From Lentisphaeria bacterium (lineage in GTDB: Bacteria > Verrucomicrobiota > Lentisphaeria > Victivallales > UBA1829): a stretch of DNA of 64,000 nt. This document shows, piece after piece, positions 9,975 to 18,319 of this stretch. The position numbers and the translations under genes are program-made. Below the pieces are notes generated by a model that was given only the letters and a program-made list of their open reading frames with translations, made no database searches and was not told the DNA's origin. The stretch spans positions 1 to 64,000 of the forward strand of contig DPDG01000052.1 in NCBI GenBank assembly GCA_003526375.1. The letters are read 5' to 3'. Numbering within the stretch: position 1 is the stretch's first letter; each line of letters opens with the position of its first letter.

Positions 9975-11483
9975 ATGGTGAAACTTTATTTTCTGAATGG
10001 TCCCCGGACCGGCGAATCGAAAGAGATTCCGGCGTCCGGAGTCTGTATCGGCAGGGAGACGGACAATGATGTTCAGCTTCTTGTCGGCGGCGTTTCGCGT
10101 TATCACGCGAAAATCAGCCTGAATCCCGCAGGGAAATGGCGTGTCGAAGATCTGGGCAGCACCAACGGGACGAAACTCAACGGCAATCCGCTGACGATGC
10201 CTGCGCTTTTGAAAGACGGTGACCTGATTGTCGTTGGCGATCAGGTTCTGCGTTTCGGCGAGGAGAATGCCGGAACTGCGGATAAGACAGCGGAGGTATT
10301 GGAGGAACAGGCGCAGAAGAAGAAAAAGCCGCAGGTGATTTTCCATACTTCGCGCCCTGCTTCCGCACCTGCGCAAAGCCCCGCACCGGCGGAAAGCGAA
10401 CCGTCCGACGTGACGCAGAGGGCGGTTCCCCCGAAGAAACTGGTGACGATTTCGATTCCTCCGGCAAAAACGGCGCCCGCTCCGGAAAAGACCGCCGCAC
10501 CGTCTGCCGCGCCGGATATCAATAATCTCTTTTCAAAGAAGAAAGCGGAGAAAAACGTTCCGGAGCGCCGTTTCCTGCGGCGCGGGAATATCCTGTTCAC
10601 CATAGGCGTGATCGGGATTGCCGTGATCTTCGTCAGCCTGTTTCTGCTTTTCGATACAGCGTCTGACAAAAATACCGCCCCGGCGGTGCCTGTTTCCCTG
10701 TCGGACCGCAACCCGTTTTATCTGAATTATGAAAAACAGATTGTCTCAAAGGACAACGTCTTCCGGTTTGCGTTGAAAATCGAGGATAATTCTGCGGTTT
10801 TCATGCTGGACGACCTGAAACACCGGCGGCATTTCGTCCGTAAGTTCGGCGAGATCAACAAGGATTACATGAAGACTCTGCTCAGTTCAATCAAAGAGAC
10901 CGATTTCATGAAACTGGAGGAGGAACCGCCGTCTCCGTCCGCTGACGGCGTGGACGAAACACGTTCCCTGACGGTCAGTTATGGACCTTACCTGAACAGC
11001 ATTACGGTGCGCAACAATTATCCGAAAAGCTCTTTTGAAGCGATTGAAATGGCGGTGGACCGTTTCGCCGAGGATTACGGACTGAAAACGGTTTCGCTGT
11101 CTGCCGTGGAAATGCGGGAGGAGGCGGAGAAGGCGTTCCTGAAAGCGGAGGATCTGTTTGCCAATTATCAGGCGCGCCCGGACAATCTGCGCAATGCGAT
11201 TCTGCGTTATCAGATTGCCGTTGAGTTTTATGAACAGTTCGATCCGCCGCCGAAAGAGTTGAATCTTGCCTCCAGGCATCTGAAAGAAGCGGAGGGGATT
11301 CTCAGGAAAATGATCAAGGATGCGGAAACGAACATCAATATTCTGTTCCGCCGGAAACAGTATGCGGAGGCTGCGCAGGAGTGCCGGAAACTGATGGAGT
11401 ATCTGGACCCGGACAGCAAGCCTTATCAGAAAGCGCGTGCCAATAAGATCAAACTTGAAACTTTAGCGAGCGGAAAGAGATGA
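9975..11483 (+). CDS. FHA domain protein with central TM and periplasmic/helical C-terminus
   Basis: 502 residues. Residues 1-90 are an FHA domain (GRETDNDVQLLVGGVSRYHA, then DLGSTNGTKLNGNPL). A Pro/Ala-rich linker (about 95-185) precedes one TM segment at about 207-228 (GNILFTIGVIGIAVIFVSLF). The outer part ends in a helical, TPR-like region rich in Glu and Ala (RREEAEKAFLKAE-type, ILFRRKQYAEAAQECRKLME). With the cytoplasmic FHA and the external helices it resembles a signalling scaffold across the inner membrane. Together with the FHA-CpaF fusion it implies phosphorylation input into this Tad system, but no kinase is in the window. Confidence 0.8.
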   Translation: MVKLYFLNGPRTGESKEIPASGVCIGRETDNDVQLLVGGVSRYHAKISLNPAGKWRVEDLGSTNGTKLNGNPLTMPALLKDGDLIVVGDQVLRFGEENAGTADKTAEVLEEQAQKKKKPQVIFHTSRPASAPAQSPAPAESEPSDVTQRAVPPKKLVTISIPPAKTAPAPEKTAAPSAAPDINNLFSKKKAEKNVPERRFLRRGNILFTIGVIGIAVIFVSLFLLFDTASDKNTAPAVPVSLSDRNPFYLNYEKQIVSKDNVFRFALKIEDNSAVFMLDDLKHRRHFVRKFGEINKDYMKTLLSSIKETDFMKLEEEPPSPSADGVDETRSLTVSYGPYLNSITVRNNYPKSSFEAIEMAVDRFAEDYGLKTVSLSAVEMREEAEKAFLKAEDLFANYQARPDNLRNAILRYQIAVEFYEQFDPPPKELNLASRHLKEAEGILRKMIKDAETNINILFRRKQYAEAAQECRKLMEYLDPDSKPYQKARANKIKLETLASGKR

Positions 11484-12826
11484 GGAAGAATATGAAGAAA
11501 TTATTTTCCGTATTGTCAGTTCTTTCTCTGGCGTTCTTCTTTGCTGTTGGATGTCTGGAGAAGAAAGCGGAAGTGAAGAAACCGAAACTGGATATCACAT
11601 CGGCGCCGGCGGGAGCGACGGTGTCGCTGCTCGGAAAAGAGCGGGGCGTAACGCCGTTCCATTGTTCTCTGCTCCCGTCTACTTACATCGTCAAACTTGA
11701 GAAATCCGGATACCGGGCGGAGTTGATCAGGGTGGAAATCAAGCAGGGGACGGACAGAAAGATCGATGCGAAGCTGAAGCCTGTCACCGCGTCCGTGATG
11801 CTGACCAGTGTTCCTGCCGCGGCGCCGGTGATTTTTCAAGGTAAAAAGATCGGCGAGACTCCGTTGGTGATCAAAGACCTGCCTTACGGGGAATATTCCG
11901 CAGAGCTTGCCAAGAGCGGTTATACGAAGCGGACCGTTTCGTGGAAAATGAATGAAGACGGGCGCCCGGTTCAAGTTAAGACGGACCTCGCTTCCAATGT
12001 CGGCACATTGAAGATTACCTCCAATCCCGCCGGGGCGACCGTTACCTTGAACGGTACTGTGATGGGACGCACTCCCTTTTCCGAGCGGATCGAGGAGGGC
12101 AAACACAATCTGGAGATCTCCAGAGACGGTTACGTTACTCTGAAACAGGTCGTGACAGTGGTGCGCCGTCAGGAGACTTCGCTGAAGGACGTGAAGCTTG
12201 AGATCATCCCCAGCACGCTGAAGATTACCTCGACGCCGTCCGGTGCGCGGGTTTTTGTGAATGACAAACAGTATTCGGATACCCCGATGGAGCTCAGGCA
12301 ACTGAGTCCCGGCGTATATAAGATCCGCCTGGAAAAGGACGGTTATGATCCTGCGACGCGCGATGTCACGGTCACGGCGGGCAACGAGCTCGAAGTCGCC
12401 CTGAATCTGGACAGCAATACCGGCGGAATTGATCTGGTGACGGTTCCCAGCTACATCACGATTTATCTGGACGGCAAAATGGTGGGGACAAGCGAGCCGG
12501 ACCCTGCCAATCCCGGCATGTCCAAACTGCTTTCTCTGCGCAACCTGAGCATGGGAAAACATGTCGTCACAATCGCCCATAAGCGCGCCCGCCCGGAGAA
12601 ACGTTCTTTCTCGGTCGAGATTAAAAAGGGCGAGGTCAAGCGCCTGCCGAATCTCACACTCTGGATCCCGAATGTCAAGCTGACTCTGAAATCCGGCCTG
12701 ACGCGTGTCGGGCGTCTCGCCTCGAATCTGAAAGAGGAAATCATGTTCGAACCGGAACCCGGCGTGAAGCAGTCCTATAAAAAAGCGGCGATCAGCGACA
12801 TTGAATATCTGAAAGCCAACGAATAA
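11480..12826 (+). CDS. PEGA-repeat lipoprotein
   Basis: 448 residues. The signal peptide ends in a lipobox-like FAVGC, so Cys is probably lipidated (residue 25 from this start; an alternative start is the Met five codons in). Five tandem PEGA beta-sandwich repeats follow (for example SAPAGATVSLLGKERGVTPF, SNPAGATVTLNGTVMGRTPF, STPSGARVFVNDKQYSDTPM). PEGA modules are usually exposed on the envelope and bind surface structures. The start overlaps the FHA gene stop (ATGA). A structural part for the Tad machine at the outer membrane is inference. Confidence 0.85.
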   Translation: MRKNMKKLFSVLSVLSLAFFFAVGCLEKKAEVKKPKLDITSAPAGATVSLLGKERGVTPFHCSLLPSTYIVKLEKSGYRAELIRVEIKQGTDRKIDAKLKPVTASVMLTSVPAAAPVIFQGKKIGETPLVIKDLPYGEYSAELAKSGYTKRTVSWKMNEDGRPVQVKTDLASNVGTLKITSNPAGATVTLNGTVMGRTPFSERIEEGKHNLEISRDGYVTLKQVVTVVRRQETSLKDVKLEIIPSTLKITSTPSGARVFVNDKQYSDTPMELRQLSPGVYKIRLEKDGYDPATRDVTVTAGNELEVALNLDSNTGGIDLVTVPSYITIYLDGKMVGTSEPDPANPGMSKLLSLRNLSMGKHVVTIAHKRARPEKRSFSVEIKKGEVKRLPNLTLWIPNVKLTLKSGLTRVGRLASNLKEEIMFEPEPGVKQSYKKAAISDIEYLKANE

Positions 12827-12847
12827 GCATTACGAAGAAGGAATAAA

Positions 12848-13390
12848 ATGATTTTAGCGGTTTCTCTGATTGCCTGTATTCTCATTTCCCTGTTGATCGC
12901 GGTGGTGACGGGATACTTTATCCGGTCTGCAAGCCTGAAAAAATGGGAGGAGCTCCCCCGGAAGCGCGGCGCGGGAGCGGTGCTCGGGCTTCTTGCACTT
13001 CTTTTTTTCATTCCGAACGTGGAACCGATGTTTTCCGCGAAGGAAAATCTGACGGTTCTCGTCATTGCCGCCATTGTCCTGACCGTGCTCTGCTATCTGT
13101 ATCTGGATTACCTGTTTTCCCGCGCTTTTGCGGGTGCATTGATCCTGGTCGCGCACTTCATGCTCAATGCCTCTTATGCCGCGGACTTGAAATTCTCATC
13201 TTTTTTCGCGTTCATGTGTTTTGTGGTCGGAACGATCGGAATTTTCATTTCAGCCAAGCCGCACTGGATGCGTGACTGGATCCGCAAAATTGCCGCCAGC
13301 ACAAAGTGGCGCATTGTTTCGACGGCGGTTCCGCTGCTTTTCGCAATCGCTTCGCTGATTCTTGTGATCCAACTGAAAGGGGTATTATGA
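12848..13390 (+). CDS. Hypothetical multi-pass membrane protein
   Basis: 180 residues with about six predicted TM segments (for example MILAVSLIACILISLLIAVV at the start and VSTAVPLLFAIASLILVIQL at the end). I do not recognise a family. It is in the Tad operon, 21 bp after the PEGA gene with an AGAAGGAAT site, and its TGA overlaps the rsmG ATG. The location suggests envelope function, but nothing more can be said. Confidence 0.75.
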   Translation: MILAVSLIACILISLLIAVVTGYFIRSASLKKWEELPRKRGAGAVLGLLALLFFIPNVEPMFSAKENLTVLVIAAIVLTVLCYLYLDYLFSRAFAGALILVAHFMLNASYAADLKFSSFFAFMCFVVGTIGIFISAKPHWMRDWIRKIAASTKWRIVSTAVPLLFAIASLILVIQLKGVL

Positions 13391-14049
13391 TTCCGCTTCC
13401 GCCTGAAGGTGTGACGGCGTTTCTTCGTGCCTGCAATCCCGTGGATTACAGTGGTTTTATGGAGAAGATGACACTTCTCGGAGAGCTGCTTTACGAGACG
13501 AATGAATCTTTCAACCTGACGGCGATCAAACCGGACGGATTCTGGTGCAGGCATGTCGCCGACTCGCTTTCCCCGGCGTTTGCGATGCCGGATTTTTTCA
13601 AGACGCCGAAGCATATCTGCGATCTCGGCTGCGGCGCGGGTTTTCCATCGCTGGTGCTTGCGGCGGCGTTTCCGCACTGTTCCTTCACTCCGGTGGATTC
13701 CACCCGCAAGAAAGTCGATTATGTGAATTCAGCCGCGGAGAAACTGGGGTTGAAAAATCTGAAAGCGATCCATGCGCGCGGAAATGAACTGGGACGCAAG
13801 GTGCCGTATCGGCATGCTTATGACTGCGTGACTGCGCGCGCCGTCGCTTCCTCGGAGATACTGATCCGTGAAAGCGCGGGGCTTCTGAACCGCAACGGTT
13901 GTCTGATGGTTTACCGGACTCCTTTGCAGTATGAGGAAGAACTTGCATTTCTTGAAAAGAATAAAAAAACGGTTTTTGAAACGACGGACACCTTTGCGCT
14001 TCCCGAAGACGCCGGCATCCGTCTGTTCCTGCTGATCCGTTTCAGATAG
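13387..14049 (+). CDS. rsmG: 16S rRNA (guanine527-N7)-methyltransferase RsmG
   Basis: 220 residues from the ATG that overlaps the previous stop; a longer frame exists upstream but has no ribosome-binding site and lies wholly inside the previous gene. RsmG landmarks are NESFNLTAIK, HVADSLSP, the SAM-binding DLGCGAGFPSLVLA and VDSTRKKVDYVN, and TARAVAS. It methylates N7 of G527 in 16S rRNA. It is the last gene of the Tad operon, an uncommon partner, and it overlaps the 3' end of the convergent esterase gene by 8 bp. Confidence 0.93.
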   Translation: MIPLPPEGVTAFLRACNPVDYSGFMEKMTLLGELLYETNESFNLTAIKPDGFWCRHVADSLSPAFAMPDFFKTPKHICDLGCGAGFPSLVLAAAFPHCSFTPVDSTRKKVDYVNSAAEKLGLKNLKAIHARGNELGRKVPYRHAYDCVTARAVASSEILIRESAGLLNRNGCLMVYRTPLQYEEELAFLEKNKKTVFETTDTFALPEDAGIRLFLLIRFR

Positions 14050-14812
14050 CCGAGAGCCTGCGGAACTCCTCCCAGTAGCGGCGTCCGAGTTCATGCTGGC
14101 TTTCCGTGGAAAAGTGAAGCCTGTCGCCTCTGTCGGCAAGATCGGAGGTCGGAACCCATCCCGTATGAGGGAGTTCTTCGGAGACCTCTCTGATCATGCG
14201 GTTGTAATCCGCCACGGGCCATGAGGGATTCAGAAAACTTCCGAGTTCCCCCAGAATGAACGGAATTTCCGGCAGATCAAGGTCTTTCCGGAAATTCATC
14301 ACGACCTGTTTCAGCTTATCCTTGTAACCGGGAGTCTGCTGGCTGGCGTCGGTCTCCCCCTGATGCCAGAGGACTGCGGCAATCCGCCCGCTTTTCATTG
14401 CCTCCCGGGCGAGCTTGAGGCTGTCGTCATAAGGATGTGCTTCGCTGTAAGGATCTTTCCCACCGGGCAGCCATGCCGCGATCGGGGTGCCGCCGATGGA
14501 CGCGGGGATCAAGCCGATTTCGTATTCGGGAAAAAATTGTTTCATGTATTTCCCGAATGTCCGCCCCGGACCGACTCCCGCGCGCCGCCGGTCTCCGATG
14601 GTAAGCCCTTTTTCTTCAAACGGATCCCTGGAATCGACAAGGCCGAGCATATTCAAGCGGTCGTAATTGAACGGATCAACGGCGGGAATCCATTTGAAAT
14701 CGCGCCGGATTGCGGTCAGTCCGGGGATTTCCGTAATGTCTTCCTGTGTAAGATAACCGCGCCCGGACATATTGGACTGCCCTGCAAGCAGCACCAGTAG
14801 CTTGTGATTCAT
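14042..14812 (-). CDS. SASA-type (sialate O-acetylesterase/DUF303) carbohydrate esterase
   Basis: 256 residues from the internal ATG reading MNHKLLVLLAGQSNMSGRG; the frame is open 20 codons further upstream, but that stretch looks non-coding. SGNH-like motifs are GQSNM (nucleophile Ser), WHQGETDA and DRGDRLHFS (likely Asp/His). There is no signal peptide, so it is probably cytoplasmic and removes O-acetyl groups from imported sugars. Substrate is unknown; related enzymes act on acetylated sialic acid or xylan. It lies 69 bp downstream of pta on the same strand. Confidence 0.82.
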   Translation of the reverse strand: MNHKLLVLLAGQSNMSGRGYLTQEDITEIPGLTAIRRDFKWIPAVDPFNYDRLNMLGLVDSRDPFEEKGLTIGDRRRAGVGPGRTFGKYMKQFFPEYEIGLIPASIGGTPIAAWLPGGKDPYSEAHPYDDSLKLAREAMKSGRIAAVLWHQGETDASQQTPGYKDKLKQVVMNFRKDLDLPEIPFILGELGSFLNPSWPVADYNRMIREVSEELPHTGWVPTSDLADRGDRLHFSTESQHELGRRYWEEFRRLSAI

Positions 14813-14881
14813 CTTGTGCTCCCGTAAAAAGAAAAACCGGACTTTTCCAAGCCCGGCTTTCTGTTGATTCAAATGCTTTGT

Positions 14882-15901
14882 TCAGTCCGCCCATTCCGTG
14901 ATGGCGGCGACACATGCGCAGTCGACGATGTCATCGGCGGAGCATCCGCGGGAAACGTCCATGAAAGGCCTGCGGAGTCCCTGTGCCAGCGGTCCGATGG
15001 CAGTTGCGCCGGCGAGACGCTCGGTGGCTTTGTAAATGCTGTTGCCGCAGTTCAGATCGGGGAACACAAGCACGTTGCAGTGCCCGGCGATTTTGGAATC
15101 CGGCGCTTTTTTTGCGGCGATTTCAGGAAGAATGGCGGCGTCGAACTGAAGCTCGCCTTCGATTGCGAGATCGGGCGCGAGGGCTTTGGCTTTCGCGGTC
15201 GCTTCTACGACTTTTTCGATGATCGGGTCATGCGCGGAGCCTTTCGTCGAGCAACTGATCATACCGACTTTGGGTTCGCCGCCGACAAGGTCCTTGAATG
15301 TCTTGGCGGTCGTGACGGCGATCTCCGCAAGCTGATCCGCATTCGGGTTGATGTTCATGCCGCAGTCCGCATAGACGAATACACCGTTGTAGCCCCATTT
15401 GGTGTCAGGCATCTGCATGATGAAGCAGGAGGACGCCGTCTTGATGCCGGAAGCCGTCTTGAAAAGCTGGAGCGCGGGGCGTGTCTTGGACGCCGTGTTG
15501 TGATTGTACCCCTTGGGATTGCCGCCGCCGGAAACATATCCGTGCGCATCGCCCGCCATGACCATGGTTGCGGAGAAGAAGCAGGTGTCCTTGAGAGCCG
15601 TGCGCGCCTGTTCCGGGGTCATGCCTTTTTTCTTGCGGAGTTCGCATACGAGATCGATATATTTCTGAAGATCGGGGGTTTTTTCTACATCGACGATTTC
15701 GACGCCGTCAAGGTTGATTCCGTTTTCAGCGGCGAGCTTGACGATTGCATCTGCGTCGCCGACGAGGATGGGTTTTGCATAGCCGGTCTGCACAAGCTTT
15801 TCAGCGGCTTTGAGGTTTCTCGGATCATCACTTTCCGTGAGACAGATTTTTTTTCCGAGCGTTTTCGCTTTCGCGCGGATTTGTTCCAGGACATTCGCCA
15901 T
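14882..15901 (-). CDS. pta: Phosphate acetyltransferase
   Basis: 339 residues, close to the usual single-domain Pta length. The N-terminus has KKICLTESDDPRNLKAAEKL and the C-terminus NVLVFPDLNCGNSIYKATER plus GPLAQGLRRPFMDVSRGCS, the Pta signature. It converts acetyl-CoA and phosphate to acetyl phosphate, consistent with acetate-forming fermentation. The central motif is modified: where most Pta read VSGAVHST this one reads YVSGGGNPKGYNHNTAS before TRPALQ. No ackA is adjacent. AAAGGAA precedes the start. Confidence 0.9.
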   Translation of the reverse strand: MANVLEQIRAKAKTLGKKICLTESDDPRNLKAAEKLVQTGYAKPILVGDADAIVKLAAENGINLDGVEIVDVEKTPDLQKYIDLVCELRKKKGMTPEQARTALKDTCFFSATMVMAGDAHGYVSGGGNPKGYNHNTASKTRPALQLFKTASGIKTASSCFIMQMPDTKWGYNGVFVYADCGMNINPNADQLAEIAVTTAKTFKDLVGGEPKVGMISCSTKGSAHDPIIEKVVEATAKAKALAPDLAIEGELQFDAAILPEIAAKKAPDSKIAGHCNVLVFPDLNCGNSIYKATERLAGATAIGPLAQGLRRPFMDVSRGCSADDIVDCACVAAITEWAD

Positions 15902-16275
15902 TTTTCAATTCCTTTGTTTTTATGTGAAAAGTTAGAATATTCCGTCCTATAACTTAACACATTTTTCCGGGGATTAAAGCCGGAAAACTCTCTTTTTGAG
16001 CAAAAAACATCAAAATCGAGCAAAAGATCGCAAAAATGAACTGCTTCGGGACGGTTCATCTTTTTCCGCATATTCGCTGCGTCGCAGCCATAAGTTCCCC
16101 GGAAAGGACAGAAAGAACGGGAAGACAGGAAAATTCAGCCTTGTTACGGTGTCCGGAGATGGCAGATTCTCTTTTTTTTGAAAGAAAATCAGATTTTCTT
16201 CCGCTTTCCCTATTGCAATTTTTCTGAATTTGATTATAATTAAATATAACGTTATATTAAACCTGTGAAAAGATA
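15902..16275. other. 374-bp divergent region between pta and LacI
   Basis: No gene seen. It must carry the pta promoter (minus strand, near 15930-15960, not resolved) and the LacI promoter/operator at 16213-16258, described separately. A perfect short inverted repeat, GAAAATC-A-GATTTTC, lies at 16184-16198; its one-base centre makes it a possible protein site rather than a hairpin. Confidence 0.5.
16213..16258 (+). promoter_or_regulatory. LacI-gene promoter with 16-bp palindromic operator
   Basis: TTGCAA at 16213-16218 and TATAAT at 16235-16240 are 16 bp apart. Two bases beyond the -10 is the perfect palindrome AATATAACGTTATATT (16243-16258), with the central CG typical of LacI-family operators. 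It would cover the transcription start, so autorepression is expected. The LacI gene at 21485 has the same layout. Confidence 0.72.
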
Positions 16276-17304
16276 ATGAGACAGCAGAACGGAAAAGTGA
16301 GACTGGCTGATATCGCCGCTGAGGTGGGGGTATCGGTAATGAGCGTGGCAAGCGTGGTCAACAGTGCCGGGAAGAATTCAGTCAAGGTCAGCGAGGCGAC
16401 CGCCCGGCGGATTCTGGAAGCCTGTAAACGGCTGAACTACCAGCCGAATATGAACGCGCGTGCTTTGCGGGGAACCCCGTTGAAGCTGATCGGTGTGCTG
16501 GTTGACAGTCAGGCGGGGCAGGCTGTTCGTCTGCTGGTCTCGGAACTGGAGCGCGTGACCGCCGCCGAAGGTTATCTTCTGCTGGTCGCACAGGCGCATG
16601 ACAATATTGAACAGCTCTACAAAGCGTATCAGGTTCTGCTGCAGCATGGCGTTTCCGGCGTGATCTGCCTCAGCCATGATTATCCGAACGGGCATGACGA
16701 GCTGGAGAAGTATTTCGGGAATGCGGAAAAGATCGTCTTTCTGGCGGACCCCGGACTGGAGGGGCAGCCTTTTGTGGCTCTGGATCGTATTTCCGCCGTT
16801 TCCGCTGCCGTTTCCGCCATGCGTGAAAACGGTTCGGACCGGATCGGATTGTGCATTGCCGATGATAATCTGAATTACAGTGTGGCAGTGGTGGAGGGAT
16901 ACCGGAAAGGGCTTGCCTGCCTGCCCGAATATATTTACCGTTATACGCCGCCGTTCTGCGACGCGGCAGCCATTGAGCGGCTTATGTGCGGTATGATTGA
17001 CGGTTTCATCCTGCCGAATGGACTGAACGGAATCATCGGCATGAATGATTATTGCATTGCCGCGCTTCTTCAGCAGTTGACCGGACGCGGAATACGGGTT
17101 CCCGGGGAGATCCAGTTATGCGGATATGACAACGAATTGTTCTGTAATTTCACGGTGCCCGCCTTGAGTTCCATTTCGGGAAACATCCGTGGGCGCGCGG
17201 ATGCGTTGCTCAGGACTCTGCTGGAGCTGCTGGAGGGGAAAAAGCCGGAGAAACGGATCGTGAAGGCGGAATTTATTCCCAGGGGAAGCATGAGAAATGT
17301 CTGA
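16276..17304 (+). CDS. LacI-family transcriptional regulator
   Basis: 342 residues, full length. The N-terminal HTH reads RLADIAAEVGVSVMSVASVV and the hinge region has LNYQPNMNARAL. The ligand core follows (LIGVLVDSQ, GVSGVICLSHDY, QLCGYDNELF). It heads a module with a pseudopilin, a secreted glycosidase and an MBL hydrolase, and has a palindromic operator over its own promoter. A glycan-derived sugar is the likely inducer; its identity is not visible. Confidence 0.92.
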   Translation: MRQQNGKVRLADIAAEVGVSVMSVASVVNSAGKNSVKVSEATARRILEACKRLNYQPNMNARALRGTPLKLIGVLVDSQAGQAVRLLVSELERVTAAEGYLLLVAQAHDNIEQLYKAYQVLLQHGVSGVICLSHDYPNGHDELEKYFGNAEKIVFLADPGLEGQPFVALDRISAVSAAVSAMRENGSDRIGLCIADDNLNYSVAVVEGYRKGLACLPEYIYRYTPPFCDAAAIERLMCGMIDGFILPNGLNGIIGMNDYCIAALLQQLTGRGIRVPGEIQLCGYDNELFCNFTVPALSSISGNIRGRADALLRTLLELLEGKKPEKRIVKAEFIPRGSMRNV

Positions 17305-17344
17305 CTTATGGAAAATACTGAATATGAATTCAAAGGAGGCTGCC

Positions 17345-17383
17345 ATGAGGAAAAAAGAGAAATTAAAACAGGGAGGAAACTGA
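17345..17383 (+). CDS. 12-residue upstream ORF (leader peptide candidate)
   Basis: ATG at 17345 follows a strong AAAGGAGG site (about 7 bp spacing) and encodes MRKKEKLKQGGN before TGA at 17381-17383. The pseudopilin ATG begins at 17385, and its own GGGAGG site lies inside this mini-ORF. Translational coupling is plausible. It could also be the relic of an older pseudopilin start. Too short to prove by eye. Confidence 0.35.
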   Translation: MRKKEKLKQGGN

Positions 17384-17384
17384 G

Positions 17385-18299
17385 ATGAGCTGTTTCAAGA
17401 TGAAATTCACATTGATAGAGTTCTTGATGAGTAAAATCTGTAAAAGGAGTGTTCCGCTCCGGCATTGTCGATTTGCGCCCTGCGAGGCTTTTTCTTTCTT
17501 TATTCGATGGATCAAATGTCTGCCCGGTTCTTCCACCCTCCATGTCCCCTCTCCGATATTCTTATTTCGCAGGATAGGAACAGGAATTTTCACCCTGATA
17601 GAGCTCTTGATTGTAATTGCGATCATTGCGATTCTTGCGGCGCTGCTTCTGCCTGCATTGGGGAAGGCGCGGGACAAAGCGCAGTCGATCCGGTGTGTCG
17701 GCAATCTGAAACAGCTTGGAACCGCCTGTACTGTATATACCGTTGATTATAATGATTATCTGCCTTTGGCGATGGTGAGGAAACCGCACGTGCTGACCGG
17801 TTCCGGCTATGAGGGCACCGGCTGGATGGTCTACATCTATGAATATGCCACCGGAAAAAGTTTTCCGTGGCCGCTTGCCGCCGGTGAAGCTTTTTCGAAG
17901 ATTTATATCTGCCCGAGCGGACCGGAACAGGTGGTCAAACAGCTCGGCAATGCCCAATGCGATTTCACCAATTACTGTTACAGCGCGCATATCGGAAAGG
18001 AACCCGGAGGAGGGTTCTTTTCTTCCGGCGCCGAGTGGTACAACCCGCTCAAAGTGACGAACTCCAAAATAACCTCGAAACTGGTCGTCATTGCCGATGG
18101 GCGTTCGCGCTCGAAAGCGCAGTGGTGGATGTGTTTCGAGACGAATCAGGCGCTGGAACGGGGGCTGGACGGGCATCTTGACAAGCGGCACAATAAAGCC
18201 GTCAACCAGCTGTATGTCGATGGACGGGTCGGCACGGAGCGTCCCGCCCAGTTGGATGCTGAGACGTTTAATGCAATGTATTTGTTTGTCAAACACTGA
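17385..18299 (+). CDS. Pseudopilin with duplicated prepilin leader
   Basis: 304 residues. The start at 17385 has a GGGAGG site 8 bp upstream, and no better start lies nearer the standard leader. It encodes two leaders: MKFTLIEFLMSK at residues 6-17 and the full GIFTLIELLIVIAIIAILAA from about residue 67. Between them lie about 50 residues rich in Cys, Arg and aromatic residues. The rest is ordinary: GNLKQLGTACTVYTVDYNDY and a perfect H-x9-DG (RHNKAVNQLYVDGR). The gene is 20 bp ahead of a secreted glycosidase. How the pre-leader is handled by prepilin peptidase is unknown. Confidence 0.82.
   Translation: MSCFKMKFTLIEFLMSKICKRSVPLRHCRFAPCEAFSFFIRWIKCLPGSSTLHVPSPIFLFRRIGTGIFTLIELLIVIAIIAILAALLLPALGKARDKAQSIRCVGNLKQLGTACTVYTVDYNDYLPLAMVRKPHVLTGSGYEGTGWMVYIYEYATGKSFPWPLAAGEAFSKIYICPSGPEQVVKQLGNAQCDFTNYCYSAHIGKEPGGGFFSSGAEWYNPLKVTNSKITSKLVVIADGRSRSKAQWWMCFETNQALERGLDGHLDKRHNKAVNQLYVDGRVGTERPAQLDAETFNAMYLFVKH
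17406..17611 (+). repeat. Direct repeat of prepilin-leader DNA flanking an in-frame insert
   Basis: Two 23-bp copies, at 17406-17428 and 17589-17611, match at 20 of 23 bases; both code for FTLIE(F/L)L. They are 183 bp (61 codons) apart, so the reading frame is kept. The intervening DNA codes for a Cys/Arg/aromatic-rich stretch unlike any prepilin part. Confidence 0.7.
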
Positions 18300-18319
18300 A
18301 TATATGAAAGGATGATGGA

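Noticed and set aside
14864..15952. 362-codon plus-strand frame antisense to pta
   Set aside because: It is a shadow of pta, which has clear family motifs; the antisense protein is low in recognisable structure and has no ribosome-binding site.
16184..16198. GAAAATC-A-GATTTTC as a terminator
   Set aside because: The one-base loop cannot form a stable hairpin and no gene ends there.
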